64,000 nt of DNA. Origin: Xanthostigma xanthostigma. Taxonomy: Eukaryota; Arthropoda; Insecta; Raphidioptera; Raphidiidae. The notes below the pieces were generated by a model. The model made no database searches and had not been told where the DNA came from. It saw only the letters and a list, made by a program, of their open reading frames with translations. Of the stretch, positions 36,493 to 47,046 are shown one piece after another (positions within the stretch are counted from its first letter, which is position 1; each line of letters opens with the position of its first letter). The stretch spans positions 24,452,465 to 24,516,464 of the forward strand of contig OY754468.1 in NCBI GenBank assembly GCA_963575645.1, in the 5' to 3' direction. Position numbers and translations under genes: made by a program.

Positions 36493-37015
36493 CAGCGTTG
36501 CCAGTTTTTTTTTTGCCAAGTCGGGATTTTGGAACTCTTTGAGTGAAAACAGCGGGATTCTTTCGTTGAAAGCGGAACATAGTAAAAAAACGTATATATA
36601 ATCTTTTTATATATTATCTTTTTATTTGAATTAAAATTACGTTTACGTGACAATAGATAGCAAAAACAGCCATAGAAAATGTATTTTAATAGAAATATAA
36701 TATTTTAATCAGATTTACCCTATCGTTAAATAGTTGAGTCTTGTCTTCAGAATAAAAATTAAAAAAAAAACAGAAATCAAAATCAAAAAAGTTTTATTCA
36801 TTAGAAAAATATGGCGTTTCAAACAATAGTCTGTGGAGTGAGTGTTACAAATTGCAACTTACAATAAGAGAATAATTATTTATAAGAATTACTTATTCAT
36901 GATATTTCTGTGAAGATTTAACTTCTTTTAAAGTTATCCCCGAAAAGCGGGACTGAGCCTGTCCCGCGCGGGACATTTAATTTCGATTTAAAAATCGGGA
37001 CGTCTGGCAACGCTG
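36493..37015. mobile_element. hAT-type element with perfect 8-bp duplication
   Basis: Ends CAGCGTTGCCAG and CTGGCAACGCTG are inverted. ATTACTTT is present on both sides (36485-36492 and 37016-37023). Subterminal GGGACTGAGCCTGTCCCG forms a further small palindrome. No transposase frame. Confidence 0.88.
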
Positions 37016-37023
37016 ATTACTTT

Positions 37024-37881
37024 GTTGATTGCATCTAAATGGCACATTTTTTTGGCATAAACGAAATTTTTAAATGTAAATAGCAAACTTATATAAAAAT
37101 TTAAAAAAATATGTCCGGAATTTTCTTTACGAAATTGAATTTATTTTTGTTATAGAAGTAATACCGTCTAAAATTTCGCGACAACAAAATTCATTATTCC
37201 TGCATTTAGTATGGATAATATAATGGATATAATTAAATTTTATTTTTTGGTATGTATTTATTTATCTTTTTATTTATGTGGGTAATTTGTCATGCTACGG
37301 TTATTGTGCAATGTGAAACGAGGAGTTAACTTTGGGTAAACAATTTATGACACATTATACAGTACCTACCTATAAGTACAACTAGACAAAAAATAAGTGA
37401 CATTAATTTTCGATTTAACAGACAAAAATGACAGTTCTGTAGGTTACTTTTACTATGAAATACGAAATGTTTAGTCATAACTTATAGAGTATATTTTACA
37501 AAATTTACAATATTTTACATTACTTTGCCTACATAATGTACAACTAAATATATTCAAGCACATCTACAACAGGTATGCTTGTTCCCTAGCAATTCACATT
37601 TGTATTTTATGAATGCTATTTCATTGTTGTTAATAATTGTTGAGTATTTATTAGTCCTTACTCCTTAGATTTATATATAGCATTGTTATGGACAATCTTT
37701 CGCTGTTTGCAAAATGTTGTAGACTTGTACTCCAAGCAGAGCGCATAATACGTGTATGAAAATTGTTAAAATTAAAAAAAAAAAATAGACAACATTTTTG
37801 GCTTTTTATATCAAAAAATTAAAAAATACTATTTTATTTTTGAAGAAACGAAAAATAGAATATTTTACATGCAATTAAGTA
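37024..37881. other. AT-rich spacer
   Basis: No gene or repeat could be supported. The 3' UTR of MPHOSPH6 is expected at its right side. Confidence 0.45.
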
Positions 37882-38337
37882 TTATGTATCTGTTGGTTTT
37901 ATAAATTTCATTTTTTTCCTTTTTTGCTGTTCGTCTGATCGTGACTCTCGACTTCTTTTCGTTTCAAACTTTTTACCCATGGTTGAGACTAAACCATTGT
38001 AACTTTTAGCCATTTCTAAATCAGAAACTTCAGTTTCTTTTTTCTTTTCATTTTCTTCAAGACCTTTGGTCTTCTTTTCCTGCATTAATTTTTCTATTTC
38101 CGGATTCATGCCCAAGAACGACAATCGCCCATCAATCAAATCTTGACAAGGTACAATACTTTTTTGGATTATATATTGACTTGTTCCTTTTAACATTTGC
38201 TCTGTTATTTCGTTTGCATACATATTTCTACCTTCTTCTGCTTCTTTTTCTTTTTCAATTCTATCCTTACTTCTCTTCATAAATTTCATTTCTAGAGTCA
38301 ATTTTGTTAGTTGTGTTTTCATTGGCCCTCGCTGCAT
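37882..38337 (-). CDS. MPHOSPH6: M-phase phosphoprotein 6, RNA-exosome cofactor
   Basis: A single-exon gene of 151 residues (human about 160). The order of conserved blocks fits MPHOSPH6: LTKLTLEMKFMKRS at the start, then GRLSFLGMNPEIEKLM, then LEMAKSYNGLVSTMGKKFETK, and a basic C-terminus ending KKMKFIKPTD. The family helps dock the nuclear RNA exosome for 5.8S rRNA maturation. It is divergent from AKTIP, 519 bases apart. Confidence 0.93.
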   Translation of the reverse strand: MQRGPMKTQLTKLTLEMKFMKRSKDRIEKEKEAEEGRNMYANEITEQMLKGTSQYIIQKSIVPCQDLIDGRLSFLGMNPEIEKLMQEKKTKGLEENEKKKETEVSDLEMAKSYNGLVSTMGKKFETKRSRESRSDEQQKRKKMKFIKPTDT

Positions 38338-38856
38338 TTTTGCTGTTATTTTGCGATTTACTTAAACAAATCCTATTAAACAATTTAGATATTTATACAA
38401 GCTTATCCCTTCATACAAATAAAATAAAGTACACTTTTAAGTTTTCATCCGTATAAGATGTAATAAAAGTATTAGGTATTTATTTTTCACGTGGAAATGT
38501 CACTGGAAATCACGTACTTACGTATCCTATTGGAAATTGATTTTAAGGTTAACTTACGAATGTCACTTTTACCACTGTTTGTAGATTTGTTTCCACATGG
38601 TTTCTACCCTGTTTTCACCATATGACATGATAGGTGGATAGCATTGAGCTTGGATAGTGAAAAAATAAAAACCACTAAGCATTTGCACCTCCTAGGGCGT
38701 TGTGGCAGTCAACTATAGTTTGACAGATAAGATAACCTCAACCTGTTTCAGACAGATCATGTAAAAGTTAAATTGACTTTTTAGAAATTGTTTTTTTTAT
38801 AATTTATTTATTCCGTCCATCTTTCTTGTAGTAAATTTAGTGATGTTGTGTCAATT
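38338..38856. promoter_or_regulatory. Divergent promoter region, MPHOSPH6/AKTIP
   Basis: 519 bases separate the opposite start codons, with no repeat recognised inside. Both transcription starts are expected here. Confidence 0.55.
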
Positions 38857-40493
38857 ATGAAAACAATGAACAATAGTTTGACTAAGGTTTGAACGTTGTT
38901 TTACATGTATTAAAAAAATATTATAAAGTACATTTATATGTTTTCTATCATTGCAGGGCAATATTGAAAGTAGTGGTTCAAATTCTGGGGGTGGCGAATC
39001 CAGTGGAGAATTCAGAAGACAAGGTTCCTTACGCAGAGTTATACCGCCAGACCCAAATAAGCAACCCAATATGATTGTTCATGATATGGAAAAAGATAAA
39101 TTGTACAAAATATTTCATCAGGAATATATTATTTTGGCAGAGTAGTATGTATCGCAAATCACAATAAGCTTGAAATTTGATAGAAAATGTTTTTGGTAAA
39201 TTCATATACAGAAGCAAGTATTTTTTTAAAATATAAATACAGTACTAGAATGCCTATAATAAGATTATTATGTGCAGTGGCGTAACTATAACGTTTGAGG
39301 CCCGTGGCAAATTCATCGGATGGGGCCCTCCCTCAATATAAAGATGCTCAACCAACGTTATAAATTGCTTTGTTTAATTTGTGTATAAGTCCTTTAGTAG
39401 GTAACTAAAATTAATTGAATACAAAACTAATCAATTTTACTAAATGTTATAATAATAAATGTTCGGATCCTCCTGTGTTCACGAACTTCTCGGGCCGGCG
39501 GCCCTTGGTATTTTTCCCGCCCTGCCACCCCATAAAGCCACTGATTATGTGTCGTAATGTATGGAAAGCATGTTAATTTAGGATGTCTATTTTAAACAAT
39601 TACGAATATTTTCAATTTTGGTCACCGTTTTGAAATAATTTATACCGCTGCTGTTAAAATTAGGTTTTATATTTTCCACTAACACTCAATAGATTAATCA
39701 ACAATATTAATTTGTAAATTTTTTGTAGTAAAATGCTTCAAAGTGAGACTTTAAAAGGCGTTTATGTGATCCCATCGTTTGAGAGCTCATTTTGTAAGTA
39801 CAACGCGTTCTAAATATTGTGGATATACTATCATGTAACATAAAATAATCTGTTTCAATGCAATTTTTAGTATGGTTTGGTGTATTTTTCGCTAGAATCG
39901 GACTGTATGAAAATGGTATATTTAGATTTCAAATTATTTTACCGGAAAATTTTCCCGATTCAAGCCCTGTAAGTACCGAGCACATTAAATATTAAAATTG
40001 ACGTTTCTGTTTTGAATAAAATTTTTTTTCGCAGCGTGTTGAATTCAAAACCGAAGTGTTTCATCCTTCAGTTGATAATGTAACAGGAGAGCTCAATTTA
40101 AGAGGTGGCTTTCCTCAGTGGCGCAAAGGAGAATGTCACATCTGGCAGATATTGAAGTACATTCCATATATATTTAACAACTTAGACGATTCGGTTAATC
40201 ATACGTTAAATCAAGAAGCCGCCCACTTATATAAAATGAATCGGACAGTGTTTGAGGAAAGGGTACAAGAATGTGTCGAGAGTAGCTGTGAACATTTGTA
40301 CGACATGCCTGACGTAGACGATAAACATTATATTACCTTCAGTCATTATGTATCTGAAATACACGATCCAGTTCGTCTATCAATATTGGAATCCAAAAAA
40401 GATGAGAACGGTCGCATTTTAGGTCATTCTTGGGTAGAACCAGGCACTTTTAAACCATTTAGTAAAGCGAGATCACCCGACTCCGATCCATGA
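38857..40493 (+). CDS. AKTIP: AKT-interacting protein (FTS), inactive E2-like, FHF complex
   Basis: Five exons, 38857-38886, 38957-39144, 39729-39793, 39871-39968 and 40035-40493, give 279 residues (human 292). Landmarks are EYIILAEY, KGVYVIPSFESSFLWFGVFF, GIFRFQIILPENFPDSSPR, FHPSVDNVTGELNL and the C-terminal GHSWVEPGTFKPFSKA. It has a ubiquitin-conjugating-enzyme fold without the active cysteine. With Hook and FHIP proteins the family links endosomes to dynein. The first exon of ten codons is inferred from frame and splice signals only; the N-terminus could differ. Intron 2 carries a hAT insertion. The donor of intron 2 is taken as TA/GTATGT because only this gives AEYKMLQ in frame. Confidence 0.92.
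39275..39543. mobile_element. hAT-type MITE with perfect 8-bp duplication
   Basis: Ends CAGTGGCGTAACTATAA and CATAAAGCCACTG, with ATTATGTG at 39267-39274 and 39544-39551. It is in AKTIP intron 2. The interior is GC-rich near its right end (GGGCCGGCGGCCC). Confidence 0.88.
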
Positions 40494-41509
40494 TAAATTC
40501 TATTATATTTTATAACGTCCTATTCAGTATTTAAACTGTAAAATATTTTTTTATGTAGTGAAATTTGTTTTTTTCTGTTAATTTTTTTCCAAAAAAGAAT
40601 AATATTCTGTCGGGTTGTTATACCTAAATATTTTTTAACGAGGTTTGGTTTATTATTTAATTGTAAAAAATAACTAATAGCATTGGCTAACGTTTATCTA
40701 TGCTAATAGAATAATTTGTTATAGGATTATGTGATGTATTGTTTTATCAGGTTCCAATTGTTCTTAATTTTTTTTATTTAGAAACAATATTTTTTACGAC
40801 GAACTTACATTTGAAGTTATCTATTAATTATAAAAACCCTTTATTTTTATATAAAACTTCGTCAAACTACCGATACAAGTTTTGACAAATTTAAATTAAT
40901 TTAAGCATTGTAAATTAGTAGAAGAAATTCTTCAAAAACTAAATTTCTTGTACTAATTTGTATACATTAGAATCACACAATTCTCTCCTCTGAGAACAAA
41001 AAAAAAACTATATGTTATATATTATGCAATTAAAAATTGGTGATTCTTTTGTAATTCATCAAATTAACGCCATGAACACTTGCCTTAATAAAAAAATAAT
41101 AAAGTCTTAATGAAAACACCAACAATCAGTATACTTAAGCTTTTTGCCAGTTTTAACGATTTGCTCAAAGCACTTGTCGGGCTGAGGTCAGACCATTCCG
41201 ATTTGGTTTCCCGTTCAAAACTTGACACTGCTTTTCGTACTTTACTAGTGAACTATTTTTATATAAGTAAAGAGTATTTTTATTTATTTTGATAGATAAT
41301 GGTGCGAGGATTTATTAAAATAAGATTTCAATTTTTGTTATCAGTAAAACCAATGGTACATTGGATTGTTACTTTTGTTTTTATGTCAACAACAAAAAAA
41401 TATTCTTTATTTTAACGATAATAAAAATGTGTATAATTCTTATAATATAATAATAAATGATTTATCATTGTTAACAATTTCAATAAATATTTTACAACAC
41501 AATATAAAA
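40494..41509. other. Spacer between convergent AKTIP and UPF0598 genes
   Basis: AT-rich 3' UTRs. TTTATT at 41406-41411 is a minus-strand AATAAA and may serve UPF0598. No gene is recognised. Confidence 0.5.
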
Positions 41510-42315
41510 CTATTCATCTGAGTTTTTTATATATTTGAGGCAATTTTTATACCAATTTGTATCCAGATCATGTTCTTTATTATTCCATATAAATCTAGTT
41601 GGAGGATTTTGTTCTCCGGCATCGAATAAAAAATGTTTGCTGAACTCGATTGCCAATTTCGATTGTATCAAACCTATACCACCGACTTTTTCTGGAGCTG
41701 GATGATATAATCTTCCTGTTTTTGGAGACATGTATATTTTTTCTGGGATAAATTTCAAAGTGAGTAAATCACCAGCGTGGCAATACGACAAATTATTTTC
41801 ATAACTATGCGTATTTTGCATTACGTGTGTGAAAACGAATGGTAAATCGTCGCATCTTATAAAATTTCTTTCTCGACCACAAACCGACAAGAATGGAAAG
41901 CTTTCTTTGTAACGGCTAGTGTTGTTAAATTTTGTTCTTGTGAAGAAAAAATGCAAAAATTTCTTATCTTTGAAACATGATGTAAAATTTTTCATTCGTG
42001 CGTCGTCCAGAAATAACTTAAAATAGAAAATAGATAAAATTATACATGAAAAAATGTTCATATACAAATTATATCATACTGTTTGCAAACTGTTGGTTAC
42101 TGCTGATAAAGTAGTGCTTATGAATCATGGAAAAATTAAATTAATAAATCAAAACAAGAGTTGGAAATTACCATTCCTTGATGATCTATAAAATAAAAGT
42201 ATTCTCTCACGTTTGGTTCCGGCTCTTGACCTTGTACATATGAAATTAAACATTTTTGAGTAATATAATATGACGGGACACTTTTGGCGTAACCTATTTT
42301 GCGTAAAATTAACAT
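41510..42315 (-). CDS. UPF0598 family protein (C8orf82 homologue)
   Basis: Two exons, 42315-42172 and 42016-41510, give 216 residues, the same length as the human protein. Conserved blocks are YVQGQEPEPNVREYFYFIDH, QGMLFLDDARMKNFTSCFKD, FPFLSVCGRERNFIRCDD, LSYCHAGDLLTLKF and TGRLYHPAPEKVGGIGL. The N-terminal 25 residues are basic and lack acidic residues, which suits a mitochondrial protein. The molecular function of the family is unknown. The start codon is 63 bases from that of the divergent UPF0235 gene. Confidence 0.94.
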
Positions 42316-42377
42316 GGTTATGTTTTGCTTGTTAATCACGAACTATCAAACTGTTTAACTAATATACATTTGAACGT
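42316..42377. promoter_or_regulatory. Very compact divergent promoter
   Basis: Only 62 bases lie between the two opposite ATG codons, so the 5' leaders must be very short or overlap. No TATA box is apparent. Confidence 0.6.
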
Positions 42378-42797
42378 ATGTTTGTTAGGAAAAATTTAAA
42401 TCTTAGACATTTGTCGTCGATACACGGAATGTCTAAACAAAAAAAAGGAAAGAAAAAAACGTCAGCTGTAACTCAAATTGAAAATACCGATACAGGGCCA
42501 ATATATGTGGATAAATCTAATAATGTAATCATGCAAATTTTGGCAAAACCAGGTGCAAAACAAAATTGCATTACTGATATTTCAACTGAAGGTGTTGGAG
42601 TGCAAATTAATGCCCCGCCCTCCGAGGGAGAAGCGAATGCGGAACTTGTGAAATACATAACTTCAGTTCTTGGACTCAGGAAAAGTGAAGTATCATTTGA
42701 AAGAGGTTTCAAGTCCAGACAAAAAACGTTAAAAATTTCCGGGTGTTTAAGTGTAGATGATATTAAAGATAAATTGAGTAGGGAAATGAATACGTAA
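42378..42797 (+). CDS. UPF0235 / DUF167 protein (C15orf40 homologue)
   Basis: A single exon of 139 residues. The DUF167 core spans about residues 50-135, with ILAKPGAKQNCITDI, QINAPPSEGEANAELVKYI and KSRQKTLKISG. The first 17 residues (MFVRKNLNLRHLSSIHG) look like a mitochondrial presequence, followed by an internal Met and a Lys-rich stretch (MSKQKKGKKK). The human gene shows the same arrangement, so two start sites are plausible. Function is not established. AATAAA at 42904 is a likely polyadenylation signal. Confidence 0.93.
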   Translation: MFVRKNLNLRHLSSIHGMSKQKKGKKKTSAVTQIENTDTGPIYVDKSNNVIMQILAKPGAKQNCITDISTEGVGVQINAPPSEGEANAELVKYITSVLGLRKSEVSFERGFKSRQKTLKISGCLSVDDIKDKLSREMNT

Positions 42798-43366
42798 ATT
42801 GTGAATTTATAAGTTAGCGTAAAATAATTATAATATATTAATATCAGTTTTGTTTCACTGGTATACAAATCAAAAATACAAATGTAGTCGTCTTAAAGCG
42901 AAGAATAAAAAAAATACATAAAAGCTTATGTAACTTTGTTCAAATTTGAATCTACATAATATAATTATTATTTTTAATTTTATATTTTTTCTCATTTCTG
43001 TATATTTATCGAATTGTTTAGAAACACTGCATTTTGAAGGAGGATGATATATGTATGATGCTGATTAGGAAAGAAGGACAAGAGGCATACTGTCTCTGAC
43101 CATGGACATTCCTATATCCATGTCTCTGACATGTAATGTGTGGTTAACGCCAACGGGAGTAGCTCTATGGATCGACAAAAAAGTCGGGTCTACTACCATT
43201 ATAAATAAATACAATCTGGCAGTTTTCCTGGCGTTTGCGTGTATGTGATAGTACCTAATTGTACCTACTGACGCGTGGAATTGTCAAATTTGACATTTGA
43301 CGAGTAACGTTTAGAATTTTTGCAAATTGAAATTTGAACAAGACGTGAGCAAATACAATTTTAGCA

Positions 43367-44968
43367 ATGGCTAAAAATACTTCGAGTTCTGCGTTCAGAA
43401 AAATCGACGTAGATCAGTATTGTGAAGATAATTTTAAAGAGGATGACGCTGATCAAGGGGGATTTTTAGGGCCGGATGAAGGCGAAATTATAAATTTGCT
43501 GAATCAATATCCTTTTTAAACGCTTTATATTAGTTTGGGTTGTAACTATGTATGTATGTCCGTAACGGAATCTTTGAGCATAATTTTCACCAATTTACCG
43601 AAGTCTGATTAATTTGAAACTTTGCATACGTATCAAGGACCGATGACAATGCAATAATTTGATAACAGTTTCCCATTATCCTTATTAGGACCCCCAGGAT
43701 TAATAAATTCTTTTATAGATCCTCTGTAGTAAACGCTTTATTTTCACCAATTTCCCGAAGTCTGATTAATTTGAAACTTTGCATACGTATCAAGGACCGA
43801 TGACAATGCAATAATTTGATAACAGTTTCCCATTATCCTTATTATTAAACGCTTTATATTAGTTTGGGTTGTAACTATGTATGTATGTCCGTAACGGAAT
43901 CTTTGAGCATAATTTTCACCAATTTACCGAAGTCTGATTAATTTGAAACTTTGCATACGTATCAAGGACCGATGACAATGCAATAATTTGATAACAGTTT
44001 CCCATTATCCTTATTAGGACCCCCAGGATTAATAAATTCTTTTATAGATCCTCACTAAAAAGTGAAAAATAAAATATAGTTTAAAAAAAACTAAAAAACA
44101 CGCTTTATATCGGACTAAAAAGTAAAAAATAATTGTTTTAAAATAAGCTTAAAAAGCGTTGGGCGCTCGATGTACGAAAATGTGGAACAAAGCGCCCCAC
44201 GCTTTTTAAGCTTATTTTAAAACAATTATTTTTTACTTTTTAGTCCGATATAAAGCGTGTTTTTTAGTTTTTTTTAAACTATATTTTTTATAACAGTATT
44301 TTTAATTATGATTTATCATGTTTTTTATAAAACTGAATTGAAAATTTTTCTTAACAATGCGAACAGGCCGCCATGTAGAGGCATTAAGAACGGTTCTTAG
44401 TTGTGCACCGTTGGGGTGTAAAAATCCAGTAGTCAGGGTAATCAATAATTATTCGGGCAAAATTTTACTGAATTAACGCTTCCGATTTTGGCATTTCGGG
44501 GACTTTCTTATAGCAGGATGGTGTCGATGCGATGGCGTTTTTTTTTTGCACAGTGAAAAGGGGAGGACGTTTCGGGGGAATTCCTTAAAAATAACGCGGT
44601 GATTTTTGCGTTTTAAAATTCGTCAAAGTCGGAAGCGTTAATTCAGTAAACTGTTACCATTATTCGTGTAACACGAAATGTTATTGTTGCAAACCTATGT
44701 GGCGTTCTAAAAAAAAAATTAATTTCAGGATAATGCGTTGAATATAACACTCAAAGTGATGCTGTCTATAAAAGCTTCGCAAATAGAAGACGCTGTAGCT
44801 GCACTTGACTATGGATTGGTAGACGTCTTAATGAAGTACGTATATCGAGGCTTTGAAAATCCGTCGGAAGGCAGCAGCGGTCATCTTTTGCTGTGGCACG
44901 AAAAAGCCTTCAACGTTGGTGGAGTTGGAAGTATTGTGCGAGTCCTGACAGACTCGAAGCGCGTTTAG
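43367..44968 (+). CDS. ARPC5: Arp2/3 complex subunit 5 (p16-Arc)
   Basis: Three exons, 43367-43506, 44365-44437 and 44729-44968, give 150 residues (human 151). The protein starts [18 protein letters not shown], has [13 protein letters not shown], then the exon-2 part [20 protein letters not shown], then [20 protein letters not shown] and ends [16 protein letters not shown]. It is a structural subunit of the actin-nucleating Arp2/3 complex. Intron 1 has no GT-AG solution. It starts ATATCCTTTT and ends TTTTCTTAAC-AATGCGAAC, the signature of a U12-dependent AT-AC intron, and using it restores the missing family segment exactly. Intron 1 is filled by a tandem repeat and a MITE, and intron 2 by another MITE. 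AATAAA at 45034. Confidence 0.96.
43507..43516 (+). promoter_or_regulatory. U12-type 5' splice site (AT-AC intron)
   Basis: ATATCCTTTT follows the codon fragment CA of Gln and matches the U12 donor consensus ATATCCTT. Confidence 0.93.
43517..44052 (+). repeat. Imperfect tandem repeat inside the U12 intron
   Basis: Three units start at about 43517, 43732 and 43848 with AAACGCTTTAT. The first and third carry the full 200-base unit ending TTATAGATCCTC; the middle one lacks about 85 internal bases. Unit motifs include TTTGCATACGTATCAAGGAC. Confidence 0.85.
44053..44293 (-). mobile_element. Palindromic MITE, copy 2
   Basis: Reverse-complement relative of 1207-1525 (shared AGTTTAAAAAAAACTAAAAA arms and central TGTACGAAAATGTGGAACAA). 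It sits at the 3' end of the tandem repeat in the U12 intron. Confidence 0.85.
44346..44364 (+). promoter_or_regulatory. U12-type branch site and AC acceptor
   Basis: TTTTCTTAAC matches the U12 branch consensus (TTCCTTAAC, one mismatch). The intron ends GAAC nine bases further on, within the short branch-to-acceptor distance typical of U12 introns. Confidence 0.9.
44455..44658. mobile_element. MITE related to 20905-21094
   Basis: ATTTTACTGAATTAACGCTT at the left and AAGCGTTAATTCAGTAAACT at the right are inverted. It is contained in ARPC5 intron 2. Confidence 0.8.
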
Positions 44969-45033
44969 GTTATTTCTAATATGTTTATCATTCACACATT
45001 ACTGTATCCATTATAATATGAAAATGAAGATCT

Positions 45034-45039
45034 AATAAA
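45034..45039 (+). terminator. Polyadenylation signal AATAAA of ARPC5
   Basis: A canonical hexamer 66 bases after the ARPC5 stop codon. Confidence 0.6.
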
Positions 45040-45106
45040 TCCTTAAATCTAGTTTTTAAATAACCTATATCTAATCTGCATTGACCTGTCTGAAAGTATT
45101 TTTGAC

Positions 45107-45247
45107 GTGATAACGTCTTATAAATTGATGAAACACCGGCTGCATGCACGGAAAAGTGTAACGTTCTGAAATGTGTATTATTAAATATGATATTCGAGCG
45201 GAATACGTTATCACGTAAAACTATCGTCCGTAAACCGACTTTACAGA
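45107..45247 (-). mobile_element. TTGGTTGTCTGTAAAGTCGG-family element, short copy
   Basis: On the minus strand it starts TTGGTTGTCTGTAAAGTCGG at 45255-45236 and runs to GACGTTATCACGTCA near 45107. The middle is shorter than in the 32981 copy. Confidence 0.75.
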
Positions 45248-46340
45248 CAACCAATTTTTTTTTATAAGTTCTCTAACACGAGGTAAGTCTTAATTACGAT
45301 AGCAAGGTAATATTTGAGCTAATATGGTAAGCTCAATTTAAAATAGCCACATTGAGTTCAGTTTGAATTTCAAAAATATCGGTAAGTGTATTATTTTTAT
45401 GTTAATAATTCAGAGTTCTATCATTTTTCACTGATTATTGAAGTAATGGTAGTAAAAAATTTTACCAAGTATTATTACAGAATAATATTGTAGAATAAAT
45501 AGGAATCAATATATTATTGCGCACTACTGAATTTTTTCAGTGTTTACAGTTAAATTCTGATTTGGATTTAATTGCAAATACTGAAAAAAATCGGAATTCC
45601 GAAATTAATTCAAAACGAAGTCGTGGATAAAAAACAACACTTGAAGCTATGTGCACGGAGGCGGAGTTACAAATTTTTCGATGCGAGCGTTTGTGGTTCA
45701 AATTCAAATTCAAATATTCCGTATGTCTGTGAGCAATGTGTATTGAAAGTGAAAATAGTTATAATTTCATGAAGTTTTTTAATTACAATGAAAGCATAGG
45801 AAAACTAAGCGATCTGGAAATGCTTGTTGTGTTCCGGGCTGTTGCGCTGATGGCGATTTAAGTAAAATAAAGACCATTGGCGCCCTGATTAGACGTTCCG
45901 CTGTCAGTGTAAACAAATTAACATCAGTTTTCCTTATTACATTTTTTTTTTACACATTACGGCCAACTAAAATTTTTGACTTATCACCTTAGAAACATGC
46001 CGCTATGCCTATTTCCATAAAAAGTTAGTTCAATAATTCTCTATTACCCACTAACAGCGCTAAAATAGGCTTCGTGCACACAGACAGCCTATAGCCATTG
46101 TTCTTTTCCTGGATCGCTGTCATATCTTTTCAAAAGTAGGTTTATGGAAGTAGACACCAGAGAACATACACACTTGTAGACACGTTGAACTCAAAAAGTC
46201 ACACAAAGGACAAAAGTCGTTAATCTCTTCTAGTGTAGAAACTATGCATGTTTTTATTTTTCACAGATTAACGCCCATAGCTCCTAAACAAAAAGTGGCA
46301 CTGTTAGATCAGTACAGTTAGCCCAAAATCAAGTGAAAAA
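45248..46340. other. Gene-poor stretch with weak coding traces
   Basis: It contains the possible THAP-like fragment listed separately and a frame at 45640-45760 with spaced cysteines (VCGSNSN, YVCEQCV). Neither can be joined into a gene. Otherwise AT-rich. Confidence 0.4.
45799..45900 (+). pseudogene. Possible THAP zinc-finger fragment
   Basis: One frame reads KRSGNACCVPGCCADGDLSK, which resembles the C-x2-4-C start of a THAP domain found in P-element-type transposases. No in-frame ATG precedes it. An AG acceptor (GCATAG) sits just upstream, and no continuation is seen after about 45960. Short match, low certainty. Confidence 0.3.
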
Positions 46341-47046
46341 GGACAAAATTAATAACAGAAAATTAATGATGAGGAAGGGAAGAAACTGCCGTCAGAAATA
46401 CAGAAACCAAAAATTCAAATGCGTAAAAGGCCGGAGGGCTGTGGGGGGCGCGTTTTAGGGGTCAAACGCGGTTTTTCGTTATTTCCGGCGAAAGTTGACC
46501 TCCAATCGAAAAATGTTGTATAGCAATGTTGTAGGTATTAAAAGGATCTACAACTTTTATGAATATAGTTTTTTCACATAACCTTAAAGATTCGTGGAAA
46601 TATCGAAAAAACCGTGTTTTTCGTTTATAATTTTTTTCTCTTGCAAAAATGATTTTTCATTCAGGAGACTTACCTTTCTATGTCCTTAATAAGCTGTAAT
46701 TTTTTAGAATAAATAAAATTAATTTAATGCCAAATTTGAACAGTATGTTCAAATTTGGCAATTATATATGAAAATGTACAGTTAAAATCATTAATAAAAG
46801 GGGAATTTAATGTTACATTAACAAATGTAATACACCATCTGAAAGTAGACATTTGAACGAAGAAAATCCCATACTACGATTTTTGAAAATCTGAAATTTT
46901 TACATTACTTTTTTAAAAAACCGCGTTTGACCCCTAAAACGCGCCCCCCACAGCCCTCCGGCCTTTTACGCATTTGAATTTTTGGTTTCTGTATTTCTGA
47001 CGGTAGTTCATTCCTCATCATTCGTTTTCTGTTATTAATTTTGTCC
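46341..47046. repeat. Long foldback of about 700 bp
   Basis: Arms of about 130 bases at 46341-46474 and 46917-47046 are nearly perfect inverted copies, containing AGGCCGGAGGGCTGTGGGGG and its complement. The loop of about 440 bases is unrelated AT-rich sequence. If transcribed it would form a long hairpin. Confidence 0.88.

Noticed and set aside
43367..43519. ARPC5 ending at the in-frame stop after LLNQYPF
   Set aside because: The U12 donor lies exactly there and joining to 44365 restores the conserved protein, so the stop is intronic.
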